A stretch of DNA of 8,697 bases from contig JAFDCW010000125.1 of assembly GCA_019312705.1 (NCBI GenBank), forward strand, positions 1 through 8,697. The letters run 5' to 3'. Source of the DNA: Deltaproteobacteria bacterium. GTDB taxonomy: Bacteria > Myxococcota > Polyangia > Polyangiales > B10-G4. The translations under genes were made by a program, and so were the position numbers. This document shows, piece by piece, positions 1 through 6,752 of this stretch. The notes under the pieces were generated by a model. It made no database searches and had not been told where the DNA came from. It was given only the letters and a program-made list of their open reading frames with translations. How positions within the stretch are numbered: position 1 is the first letter of the stretch; each line of letters starts with the position of its first letter.

Positions 1-54
1 CGTCGGTGATACGGGGTCAGCCGAGCGCCGGCTCCTGGTGAATTGGGGGTAATT

Positions 55-78
55 GTGTGATCTTGGGGAACCTCACAC
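55..78. promoter_or_regulatory. Perfect spaced inverted repeat GTGTGA-N12-TCACAC, possible operator
   Basis: GTGTGA at 55-60 and TCACAC at 73-78 are exact reverse complements separated by 12 bases, about 105 bases upstream of the AAA-TPR start codon. The half-sites resemble those of CRP/FNR-type regulators, but the spacer is twice the usual 6 bases, so I do not assign it to that family. It could be an operator for a dimeric regulator or a weak hairpin. No T-run follows, so it is not a rho-independent terminator. Confidence 0.25.
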
Positions 79-84
79 GGGGGC

Positions 85-112
85 TTGAACGTGTAGGGAG
101 GGGTGGGATAGG
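85..112 (+). promoter_or_regulatory. Weak candidate promoter for the AAA-TPR gene
   Basis: TTGAAC at 85-90 matches four of six -35 consensus bases. GATAGG at 107-112 follows after 16 bases and matches only three of six -10 bases. It lies just downstream of the inverted repeat at 55-78, a plausible place for regulation, and would give a leader of roughly 60 bases before the ATG at 182. The match is weak and could arise by chance. Confidence 0.2.
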
Positions 113-170
113 GGGCAATTCGGGTTGTTCCGCGGTGCCTCGATCTCCGCATCGGCAGCAGCGCCCCCCC

Positions 171-176
171 GAGAGG
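171..176 (+). promoter_or_regulatory. Shine-Dalgarno GAGAGG deciding the AAA-TPR start
   Basis: GAGAGG stands 5 bases before ATG 182. The frame is open upstream to a TTG at 125, but that codon has no ribosome binding site and would add 19 residues (rich in Ala, Ser and Pro) that look untranslated. The ATG is therefore preferred. Confidence 0.55.
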
Positions 177-181
177 CCATC

Positions 182-2851
182 ATGAGCATCACCAACCAGA
201 CCGGGCCGCACCCAATCCCGGGCATCCCCAACTCGAAACGCGCGCCCCTCATCGGCCGTGGCCCCGAGCTCCGCGAGCTCGACGAGGCCCTCGGCCGGGC
301 CCTGTCGAAGAAGGAGCCCCAGGCGGTCACCGTCATCGGCAGCCCGGGGATCGGGAAGACCCGCCTTCTTCACAGCTTCCTGGACAAGGTCCGGGGGCGG
401 GAGCGCCGGGTGCGCATCTACCGCGGCGTCTGCCGTGAGAACGGCCCGGCCTTGGGGGTCGTCCAGCGCATCCTCAAGGAGCGCTTCGGCATCGTCGAAG
501 GCGCCCCAGTCGAGCAGACCCGGGAAACGTTCCACGCCGCCGTAGCGGAAACCCTCGGCGACGAGCGAGTCTCCGAGTTCCAGCATTTCCTCGGTGCGTT
601 CATCGGCCTTTCGTATCCCGATTCGCCCTTCATCAAGGCGGTCGAAGATGACCCGGAGCAGTTTGCCCTGGTGAGCCGGACGGTCCTCCGGCGCTTCTTC
701 GAACTGGATGCCGAGAAGCACCCGTTGATCCTCACCTTCGAGGACCTGCACTGGGCCCCCGCCGACACCCTCGAGCTCATCGAGTATCTCATCGGGGGCC
801 TGGCAAACGCCCCGATTCTCCTGATCAACGTGGCCCGGCCGGAGCTCTTGGCGAAGCGGGCCGATTGGATGCAAATCGGCGGTGAAAGGCATGGCCGCCT
901 CGAACTCTCGCCCCTCGCCGCCGATGACGCGGCGACGCTCATGATGAATCTCCTCGAGCCGACCGGCGAACCTCCGGACGAGCTCGTCGATGCGTCGGTC
1001 GAGATGGCCGGGGGCAGCCCGTACCTGCTCGAACAGATCGTTCGTTCGTTCCACGAAAACGAGACCCTCACGGTCAACGACGACGGCACGTGGAAGGTCG
1101 ACCTCGAGCGCTTCGAAGATGCGCAGCTTCCTCTCTCGGTCGAGGACGCGATCAGCGCCCGCATCAGCTCCCTCGGCGCGGACGAACGGCGCCTTCTCGA
1201 GATGGCGTCGACGATGGGCAGCGTCTTCTGGTTTGGGGCCCTCGTTGCCCTACGCCGCACGAAGGAGAAGACGCCGGAGCTCTGGGGCGGCCACGAGAGC
1301 CTGACCGCCCACCTCGTCGACAGCCTCGAGAGCCTCGTCGACCGCGACTACATCCTGCAGATCCCCGACTCGTCGCTCGCCGGAGACTTCGAGTTCGCGT
1401 TCAAGCACAACCTCGAGCGCGAGACGATCCACCGCCTCACGAACCGTACAGAGCAGAAGCGCTTTCATCAGGTCGTCGCCGAGTGGCTCGAGTTTCGCCT
1501 CGCCGACCGCGCCGAAGATCAGTGCGAGCTGCTCGCCCAGCACTACGAAGACGGCGGGTCCCCGAGCCGCGCCGCCCACTACTACCTGCTCGCCGGAGAC
1601 ACGGCGCGCAGCCGCTACGCGAACGCGAAGGCTGCGGAGTACTACGAGCGCGGCCTCGAGCTGCTCGGAGACACGGACCTCACCCGGCGCCTCACCGCGT
1701 TGCACCACTGGGGTGACGTCCTCCAGTTCGCCGGCGAGAACGATCAGGCCCTTTCGGCCTTCCGGGACATGCTCGATATCGCTTTTCACCTCGACATGAA
1801 GGGCAAGGGCGGTGCGGCACACAACCGCATCGGCCGGGTCTACCGCGCCATCGGCCGACTCGAAGAAGCCATGCGCCACTTGGGCACCGGGCATGCCCTC
1901 TTCGAGGCTGCGGGGGATGTCGCCGGCGTCGCGTCTTCCCTCGACGACGTGGGCAAGGTCCACTGGATGCGCGGCAACTACGAGGCCGCCGAGCGCTTCA
2001 TGAAGCAGGCCCTCGAGGTCCGCGGCAAGCTCGGGGCCGCGCGTTCGATCGCCCTCAGCCAGAACAACCTCGGGCTGGTCTACCAGGACAGCGGCCGCTT
2101 CCAGGAGGCTCAGGTGGCGTTCCAGGAGGCCCTCCTCGTGCGTCGGCAGATCGCGGACAAACCCGGCATCGCCCAGACCCTCAACAACCTCGGCACGATT
2201 CATCAGGACAGTGGCGATCACGAGCGCGCGATGACGCTCTATCGAGAAGCGCTGCTCGTGGCATCCGAAGTCGGCGACCGCATGCGCCAGGCCGTCATCC
2301 TCACCAACCTCGGCGAGAGCGAATACCACCTCGGCAAGCCGGCCGAGGCGATTCGCGTCCTGAAGCAGGCTGAAGACATCTCGACCACTCTCGGCGACCG
2401 CATCCTCGAAGGGGAGATCCTCCGGGGCCTCGCCAAGGCCCACATGCTGGTGCACGACATCAAGGTCGCCCGGGAGTACGTCGCCCGGTCGGTCACGCTC
2501 TTCGAGCAGTCGCGAGGCAAGCCCTTCCTGGGCATGGCCCTCCGAACCCAAGCCGAGATCCTGGCGGCTGCGGGGTGGGGCGGCGACGACCACCGTCTGG
2601 CCAAGGAGAGCTGGGACCGATCGCTGCGCATCTTCGAAGACCTGGGCAACGAGGTCGAGCTGGCGAATACCTCCGAATCCTACGCCGCTTTCCTCGAGTC
2701 CAACCCCGAGGCGGCGACGGATCCGGTCCTCGCCCACGAGGCGATGGCCATGCGCGGGCGCGCCGACGAGATCCGCGAGCGCCTCCGGGCCAGCGAAGAC
2801 TACGACCTGGCCCCCCTCGAAGGAGAGGTCACGATCGTCGAGTCCGAATGA
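182..2851 (+). CDS. STAND-like AAA_16 ATPase with C-terminal tetratricopeptide repeats
   Basis: This is an 889-residue protein, probably cytoplasmic and acting as a signalling scaffold or regulator. An AAA_16-type NTPase module opens it: a 'LIGRGPEL' entry motif near residue 23, Walker A GSPGIGKT at 53-60, Walker B LILTFED at 182-188 followed by LHWAP, and a 'GGSPYLLEQ' motif at 277-285 typical of the winged-helix part of STAND ATPases. A linker of about 200 residues follows. TPR repeats then run from about residue 490 to 850, with the conserved small residue (Gly or Ala) recurring exactly every 40 residues at 511, 551, 591, 631, 671, 711, 751 and 791. Related proteins often carry an N-terminal Ser/Thr kinase, a cyclase domain or a C-terminal LuxR-type HTH. 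None is visible here: the ATPase starts about 20 residues in, and the C terminus is an acidic tail. No signal peptide or membrane segment is seen. The partner and output are unknown. Confidence 0.9.
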   Translation: MSITNQTGPHPIPGIPNSKRAPLIGRGPELRELDEALGRALSKKEPQAVTVIGSPGIGKTRLLHSFLDKVRGRERRVRIYRGVCRENGPALGVVQRILKERFGIVEGAPVEQTRETFHAAVAETLGDERVSEFQHFLGAFIGLSYPDSPFIKAVEDDPEQFALVSRTVLRRFFELDAEKHPLILTFEDLHWAPADTLELIEYLIGGLANAPILLINVARPELLAKRADWMQIGGERHGRLELSPLAADDAATLMMNLLEPTGEPPDELVDASVEMAGGSPYLLEQIVRSFHENETLTVNDDGTWKVDLERFEDAQLPLSVEDAISARISSLGADERRLLEMASTMGSVFWFGALVALRRTKEKTPELWGGHESLTAHLVDSLESLVDRDYILQIPDSSLAGDFEFAFKHNLERETIHRLTNRTEQKRFHQVVAEWLEFRLADRAEDQCELLAQHYEDGGSPSRAAHYYLLAGDTARSRYANAKAAEYYERGLELLGDTDLTRRLTALHHWGDVLQFAGENDQALSAFRDMLDIAFHLDMKGKGGAAHNRIGRVYRAIGRLEEAMRHLGTGHALFEAAGDVAGVASSLDDVGKVHWMRGNYEAAERFMKQALEVRGKLGAARSIALSQNNLGLVYQDSGRFQEAQVAFQEALLVRRQIADKPGIAQTLNNLGTIHQDSGDHERAMTLYREALLVASEVGDRMRQAVILTNLGESEYHLGKPAEAIRVLKQAEDISTTLGDRILEGEILRGLAKAHMLVHDIKVAREYVARSVTLFEQSRGKPFLGMALRTQAEILAAAGWGGDDHRLAKESWDRSLRIFEDLGNEVELANTSESYAAFLESNPEAATDPVLAHEAMAMRGRADEIRERLRASEDYDLAPLEGEVTIVESE

Positions 2852-2867
2852 GTTCGGGGCGGTTCCC

Positions 2868-2896
2868 GTGACAGCAGGCGCCGGAGGGGCTAGTAG
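2868..2896 (+). promoter_or_regulatory. Candidate promoter placing the cca transcript start at or near its ATG
   Basis: GTGACA at 2868-2873 (five of six -35 matches) is followed after 17 bases by TAGTAG at 2891-2896 (T, A and A of the -10 consensus). The -10 ends 9 bases before ATG 2906, so transcription would begin only a few bases ahead of the start codon. The only strong Shine-Dalgarno-like sequence, GGAGG at 2883-2887, is 18 bases from the ATG, which is too far. Confidence 0.35.
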
Positions 2897-2905
2897 GGCG
2901 TCATC

Positions 2906-4282
2906 ATGTCTCGCACGCTCAGGCGCGACCAGATCCCCGAGCCGGTGGTCGAGATCGTCCAGAAGCTTCGGGACGCGGGCTTCCGCGCGTGGGTCGTCGG
3001 CGGCTGCCTTCGGGACCTGCTGCTCGGTAAGGAGGTCTCCGACTGGGACATCGCCACGAGCGCGCTACCCAAGGATGTCAAAGGGGTCTTCCGCCGGGTC
3101 ATCCCGACGGGCATCGAACACGGCACGGTGACCGTGCTCTACGCCGGCGGGGCCTACGAGCTGACGACGCTGCGCGGGGAGGGGGCATACAGCGATGGCC
3201 GACGCCCGGACGAGGTGTTCTTCGTCGACGACATCGGTGAGGACCTCGCGCGCCGGGACTTCACTGTCAATGCCGTAGCCTTCGACCCGACCGAGGGGAA
3301 CATGGTCGACCCCTACGGCGGCATCGCGGACCTGGGCCGGCGGGTGATTCGAGCGGTCGGGGAGCCGGCCGAACGTTTCGGAGAAGATGGTCTCCGGGTG
3401 CTTCGAGCCGCGCGCTTCGTCGCGACCCTCGAGTTCGAGCTCGACCCGGCGACCGAGGCGGCGATCGGTGCGCAGCTCGATACCTTCGCCAAGGTCAGCA
3501 AAGAGCGTGTCCGCGACGAATGGCTCAAGACGATGAAAGCGAAGAGGCCCTCCCGGGCCTTCGAGGCGATGCGGCGCACCGGCATCCTCGGCGTCACCTG
3601 CCCGACTCTCCTCGAACAGGTCGGCTGCGACCAGAACCAGTGGCACAACCACGACGTCTGGGGCCATACGATGGAGACCCTCGACGCGTCCGACGGCAAT
3701 GCCATCGACCGAATCGCCGCGCTGCTGCACGACATCGGCAAACCCGAGACCCGGGCCCACTCGGACAAGACCAACGACTGGACCTTCTACAACCACGAGC
3801 GTGTCGGTGCGAAGATGGCCGACCGGTGGCTGCGTGAGTACCGCTTCTCGAACGATGAGCGCACCGACGTGGTGCACCTCATAAGGCACCATCTGATCTG
3901 CTACTCGCCGGCGTGGTCGGATGCTGCGGTACGGCGGTTTCTGCGGCGCGTCGGGGCAGACCACGTCGGCCGGCTCCTCGCCCTCGGTCGCGCCGACGCC
4001 ATCGGCAAAGGACGCCCGGTCGACGAAGAGATGAAGGCCCTGGCCGAGCTCGAAGGGCGCATCGAGGCCGTGCTCGCCGCGGGGGCCGCGCTCTCGACCC
4101 GGGACCTGCACGTCAACGGCAAGGACGTGATGGAACGCCTCGGGGTTCCGGGGGGGCCGGTCATCGGTCGAGTCCTCGGCGCGCTGCTCGATCACGTCAC
4201 GGAGGACCCCTCCATCAACGACCGCGACCAGCTCCTCGAGCTCATCGACGACCTCGGAGAACAAGGGGAGGCATCCCCGTGA
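2906..4282 (+). CDS. cca: CCA tRNA nucleotidyltransferase / poly(A) polymerase family, with HD domain
   Basis: This 458-residue class II nucleotidyltransferase most likely adds or repairs the 3' CCA end of tRNA using CTP and ATP in the cytoplasm. The family motifs are in order: motif A VVGGCLRDLLLG (30-41) with catalytic Asp46 and Asp48 in SDWD; motif B RRDFTVNA (116-123); motif C DPYGG (135-139); motif D EDGLR (160-164), the nucleotide-selecting EDxxR; and ERVRDEW (200-206). An HD phosphohydrolase domain follows with HDIGKP at 275-280 and further histidines (HNH, RHH). The C terminus, VNGKDVMERLGVPGGPVIG, is typical of HD-bearing bacterial CCA enzymes. Sequence alone does not separate CCA-adding, A-adding or poly(A)-adding activity. 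The HD domain and length favour the tRNA enzyme over PcnB. The gene heads a probable operon and its stop overlaps the next start. Confidence 0.9.
   Translation: MSRTLRRDQIPEPVVEIVQKLRDAGFRAWVVGGCLRDLLLGKEVSDWDIATSALPKDVKGVFRRVIPTGIEHGTVTVLYAGGAYELTTLRGEGAYSDGRRPDEVFFVDDIGEDLARRDFTVNAVAFDPTEGNMVDPYGGIADLGRRVIRAVGEPAERFGEDGLRVLRAARFVATLEFELDPATEAAIGAQLDTFAKVSKERVRDEWLKTMKAKRPSRAFEAMRRTGILGVTCPTLLEQVGCDQNQWHNHDVWGHTMETLDASDGNAIDRIAALLHDIGKPETRAHSDKTNDWTFYNHERVGAKMADRWLREYRFSNDERTDVVHLIRHHLICYSPAWSDAAVRRFLRRVGADHVGRLLALGRADAIGKGRPVDEEMKALAELEGRIEAVLAAGAALSTRDLHVNGKDVMERLGVPGGPVIGRVLGALLDHVTEDPSINDRDQLLELIDDLGEQGEASP
4267..4271 (+). promoter_or_regulatory. Shine-Dalgarno GGAGG inside the end of cca, deciding the GTG start of the phosphatase gene
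   Basis: GGAGG (within AAGGGGAGG) lies 7 bases before GTG 4279, in the last codons of cca. It fixes the start although the frame stays open several hundred bases upstream. The upstream reading is low-complexity Arg-rich shadow sequence, while the PHP fold begins directly after the GTG. Confidence 0.75.
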
Positions 4283-5001
4283 GCGGCTTCGTCGACCTGC
4301 ATTGCCACTACCTTCCCGCCATCGACGATGGGGTGAAGACCGCCGAGGAGGGCATCGCCCTGGCCCGAGGTCTCAGGAGCATCGGCTACGAGACCGTCGT
4401 GGCGACGCCGCACATCCGCACCGCCATGTTCGAAAACCGCAAAGCGGGCATCGAGAAGGCGTTTTCGGAATTTGCCAGTCACGCGAGCGACCTCGAAGGT
4501 ATGCCGACCCTAGGCCTCGGAGCGGAGCACCACTTCGACGACATCGTCTGGAACCTCTTCCAGGCGGACGAGGCGGTCCCGTACCCGGGTGGGGCGGCGG
4601 CGCTCGTCGAGTTCCCCGAGCGCGCGATCCCCATGGGCGTGACCGACCGCTTCTTTCGCATGATGGTCAAGGGCCTGCGCCCCGTCTTGGCCCATCCGGA
4701 GCGCTACCGGGCCTTCTTCAAGAGCAGCGACGACATCGACCCGCTCCTCGACGTCGGCGTCTTGCCCCTCCTCGACCTGATGGCTCTCACGGGCAAGTAC
4801 GGAAGAAAGCCGAAGAAGGCCGCCGAGCGTATGGTCGACGAGGGCGTCTACTACGCGGCGTGCTCCGACAGTCACCGCCCGTCGGACGTCGACAAAGTCG
4901 CGCAGGCCATCGAGCGCCTGCGCAAACTCATTGGGGATGAAGAAGCGGAAGAGCTTCTCCGAGACAACCCGCGGCGAATCCTCGACGGTCGGGTGGAGTA
5001 G
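4279..5001 (+). CDS. CpsB/CapC/YwqE-type PHP-fold protein tyrosine phosphatase
   Basis: The product has 240 residues, the usual size for the family. These metal-dependent phosphatases dephosphorylate tyrosine kinases such as Wzc/CpsD that control capsule or exopolysaccharide export. The metal-binding pattern is complete: DLHCH (His8, His10), Asp17 in the signature IDDGVKT, TPH (His45), Glu83 in GAEHHFD, Glu111 in LVEFPE, AHPERY (His139, with Arg142) and DSH (Asp197, His199). The protein is soluble with no signal peptide. Its GTG start shares GTGA with the cca stop, implying translational coupling, and the flippase-like membrane gene follows after 3 bases. No cognate tyrosine kinase or Wza/Wzc gene lies in the window, so the substrate is open. 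A different PHP phosphoesterase role is the main alternative, but the IDDG and AHPERY motifs favour CpsB. Confidence 0.85.
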   Translation: MSGFVDLHCHYLPAIDDGVKTAEEGIALARGLRSIGYETVVATPHIRTAMFENRKAGIEKAFSEFASHASDLEGMPTLGLGAEHHFDDIVWNLFQADEAVPYPGGAAALVEFPERAIPMGVTDRFFRMMVKGLRPVLAHPERYRAFFKSSDDIDPLLDVGVLPLLDLMALTGKYGRKPKKAAERMVDEGVYYAACSDSHRPSDVDKVAQAIERLRKLIGDEEAEELLRDNPRRILDGRVE

Positions 5002-5004
5002 ACG

Positions 5005-6126
5005 ATGGCGATGGAAAACGAGGCCCGGGCCGGAGCGCAGATAGAGCAGGACGACGCGAACGAGCCGAGCTTCGCACGCAAGGTGCTGCCCAAACTGGCG
5101 ATTTCTCTCGTCCTGGGGGCGCTCTTCGCTTGGCTCGTTTCCCGCGGCGGCGTGCCGCTGATCCCCTCCCGGGAGGCCTTCGCGGCCGTCGATTGGGCCC
5201 TCGTCGCCGCCTATCCCCTCGTGCTCACGGTGACCCACTTCTTCCGGGCGAGCCGGTGGCGCTTCTTGATCGCCCCGGTCAAACACGTGCCCTTCAAAGA
5301 CGTCATCGCCCTCAACTGGATCGGCTTCTTCGCCATCTTCGCGCTGCCCCTGCGCCTCGGCGAGGTCGCTCGGCCCGCGCTCACCAAGATGCGCAGCGGG
5401 ATCAGCATCTCGGCGGGCGTCGGCACCGTCGCCGTCGAGCGCGTCACCGACGGCCTCGTGACCAGCTTCTGCGTTGCCTGGGCCCTCTTCGCCCTGCCCA
5501 TGCTGCCCACCGACGACAAGATCGCCAAGGCGCTCCCGTTCTACGGCTACCTGGCCCTCGCGGTCTTCATCAGCGCGTTCATCGCCATCGGTCTCTTCCT
5601 CTGGCAGCGCGAGCTGGCCACGCGGCTCACCAAGTGGGGCGTCGGCCTGGTCTCGAAGCGCCTCGCGGAGGTCCTCGCGTCGAAGGTCGGGGGCATCGCC
5701 GACGGTATGCGCTCCGTGGGTGAGCCGAAGCTCTTTGCCGGGTTCACCGTCGAGACCCTCATCTACTGGGGGACAAACGCCGCCGGCATGTGGCTGCTCG
5801 GCGTCGCCTGCGGCCTGCCGATGACCTTCGCCCACGCGGTCGCCGTCATGGGCATCCTCGCCATCGGAATCCTTCTGCCTGCGGGGCCCGGCCTCTTCGG
5901 CAACTTCCAGCTCTCGGTTTCGGTCGCCCTGAAGATCTACTTCGCCGCCGATCTCATCGGGGAGCAGGGCGCCGTCTATATCTTCCTGCTCTACAGCATC
6001 CAGGCCATCTTCATCGTCGCCGTAGGGATCATCCCCCTCTACGTGATGCACATTCCGATGAGCGCCTTGCTCAAGGTGACCCCCGACGCGGTCCCGCGGG
6101 CCCCGGACGCGTCTGCGGAAGGGTAG
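5005..6126 (+). CDS. Flippase-like integral membrane protein (LPG synthase transmembrane domain, UPF0104/YbhN-AglD type)
   Basis: This is a 373-residue inner-membrane protein with about eight or nine hydrophobic segments (roughly 29-46, 63-81, 98-116, 150-168, 180-200, 246-270, 276-295, 322-349). It has a polar N-terminal tail of about 25 residues and a short polar C terminus. Family signatures are LPLRLGEVARP (114-124), VERVTDG (144-150) and PAGPGLFGNFQ (292-302), as in the membrane domain of lysylphosphatidylglycerol synthase. No C-terminal aminoacyl-transferase domain is present, so it is not MprF. Such stand-alone proteins are thought to move or present lipid-linked intermediates, but their substrates are mostly unknown. 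The start at ATG 5005 has GGAG at 4995-4998, 6 bases ahead. ATG 5011 is a possible alternative. Position after the phosphatase suggests a shared role in envelope glycan or lipid assembly (inference). Confidence 0.82.
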   Translation: MAMENEARAGAQIEQDDANEPSFARKVLPKLAISLVLGALFAWLVSRGGVPLIPSREAFAAVDWALVAAYPLVLTVTHFFRASRWRFLIAPVKHVPFKDVIALNWIGFFAIFALPLRLGEVARPALTKMRSGISISAGVGTVAVERVTDGLVTSFCVAWALFALPMLPTDDKIAKALPFYGYLALAVFISAFIAIGLFLWQRELATRLTKWGVGLVSKRLAEVLASKVGGIADGMRSVGEPKLFAGFTVETLIYWGTNAAGMWLLGVACGLPMTFAHAVAVMGILAIGILLPAGPGLFGNFQLSVSVALKIYFAADLIGEQGAVYIFLLYSIQAIFIVAVGIIPLYVMHIPMSALLKVTPDAVPRAPDASAEG

Positions 6127-6131
6127 AAAAG

Positions 6132-6160
6132 TTGGCCCCACCGGGGGACGAGCGTAGCGT
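6132..6160 (+). promoter_or_regulatory. Candidate leaderless promoter for the exported-protein gene
   Basis: TTGGCC at 6132-6137 is followed after exactly 17 bases by TAGCGT at 6155-6160, which keeps the T, A and final T most important in a -10 element. The ATG at 6167 is 6 bases past it, about where transcription would start. No Shine-Dalgarno sequence stands at the correct distance. Readthrough from the upstream gene (stop at 6126) is also possible. Confidence 0.35.
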
Positions 6161-6166
6161 CGATTC

Positions 6167-6697
6167 ATGCGGCGTTTTGCCCACGTTTCCGTCTTCTTCT
6201 CAGGCCTCTTGCTCTTCGTGCTCTCGGCGCTTTCGGTGCTGCCGAACTCGGCCCAGGCGCGGAAGGAGACGGATCACCGCTACCACTACGAGCAGGTCTG
6301 GAGCGCGGCGGTACGCCTCGTTCGCGTCGACCTGCGCTATCCCATCGAGGACCAGGACGCCTCGATTGGCTACGTGCTCTTCCAGTACCAGAACCGGGGC
6401 CGCGCCCATCCCGGCAGCATCGAACTGGTCCGTACGCAGATCGATGGCGTCGAGTACGTGCGCACGGTCGTGCAGATTCCGTCCATGCCGTCCTATGTCG
6501 AGCAGATCATCCTCGACCGCCTCGACCGCAAGCTGCGCGCTGAGTTCGGTGCGCCGCCGGAGCGGCCGCGACGCGAACGCAGGCGTCCAGGACGGGGCGG
6601 CGACGACGACGATGATGAGGGTGGCGACGACGGGGAAGAAGACGGCGACGACGCGGAGGCCGACGGTGACCGCCGGCGAAATGGTTCCCGAGGCTGA
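6167..6697 (+). CDS. Exported protein of unknown function with basic/acidic charged tail
   Basis: This is a 176-residue protein I cannot assign to a named family. A Sec signal peptide is clear: MRRF, a hydrophobic stretch at about 8-26, then a likely signal peptidase I site after AQA (29-31). There is no lipobox, so it is probably periplasmic or secreted. A compact domain follows at about 36-130, mixed in character, with VWSAAVRLVRVD (44-55), GYVLFQY (68-74) and an amphipathic helix near 110-128. The pattern of 'VW..A...L' then '.GY..F.Y' recalls small periplasmic alpha/beta domains such as BamC-like folds, but that is only an impression. The tail is sharply segregated: Arg/Pro-rich 131-145, then almost purely Asp/Glu/Gly 146-168, then basic 169-176. 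The acidic part is encoded by GAC/GAT/GAG runs at 6602-6670. It lies between a membrane-protein gene and lysC. Confidence 0.75.
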   Translation: MRRFAHVSVFFSGLLLFVLSALSVLPNSAQARKETDHRYHYEQVWSAAVRLVRVDLRYPIEDQDASIGYVLFQYQNRGRAHPGSIELVRTQIDGVEYVRTVVQIPSMPSYVEQIILDRLDRKLRAEFGAPPERPRRERRRPGRGGDDDDDEGGDDGEEDGDDAEADGDRRRNGSRG

Positions 6698-6715
6698 AGC
6701 CCTCGAGCCATCGAT

Positions 6716-6742
6716 TGACCCGGGACCGAGGTGACGTAGTAT
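6716..6742 (+). promoter_or_regulatory. Candidate promoter giving a near-leaderless lysC mRNA
   Basis: TTGACC at 6716-6721 (five of six -35 matches) precedes TAGTAT at 6737-6742 (four of six -10 matches) with a 15-base spacer, slightly short. ATG 6753 lies 10 bases beyond the -10, leaving a leader of perhaps 3-5 bases. GAGGTG at 6728-6733 is about 19 bases from the ATG, too far to serve as its ribosome binding site. The interval has no room for a lysine riboswitch or attenuator. Confidence 0.45.
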
Positions 6743-6752
6743 CCCGCCCTCG

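Noticed and set aside
1..54. 3' end of an upstream gene
   Set aside because: Short open stretches end at TGA 39-41 and TAA 50-52, but a dozen or so codons at the window edge cannot be told from chance.
125..181. TTG at 125 as start of the AAA-TPR protein
   Set aside because: It has no ribosome binding site and the added peptide looks like untranslated leader. ATG 182 has GAGAGG 5 bases ahead.
3913..4278. N-terminal extension of the phosphatase frame into cca
   Set aside because: The frame is open, but the translation is Arg/Pro-rich shadow sequence overlapping the cca HD domain region. The PHP fold starts at GTG 4279 behind a strong Shine-Dalgarno sequence.
6127..6166. Possible terminator between the membrane gene and the exported-protein gene
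   Set aside because: Only a CCCC/GGGG pairing with a short loop is seen and no T-run follows, so a rho-independent terminator is not supported.
1250..6168. Long minus-strand open frames (495, 399 and 552 codons) opposite the ATPase, cca, phosphatase and membrane genes
   Set aside because: Same cause: compositional shadows without motifs, each covered by a gene with clear family signatures on the + strand.
6698..6752. Lysine riboswitch or attenuator ahead of lysC
   Set aside because: The gap is 55 bases, far shorter than a lysine riboswitch, and the promoter candidate occupies most of it.
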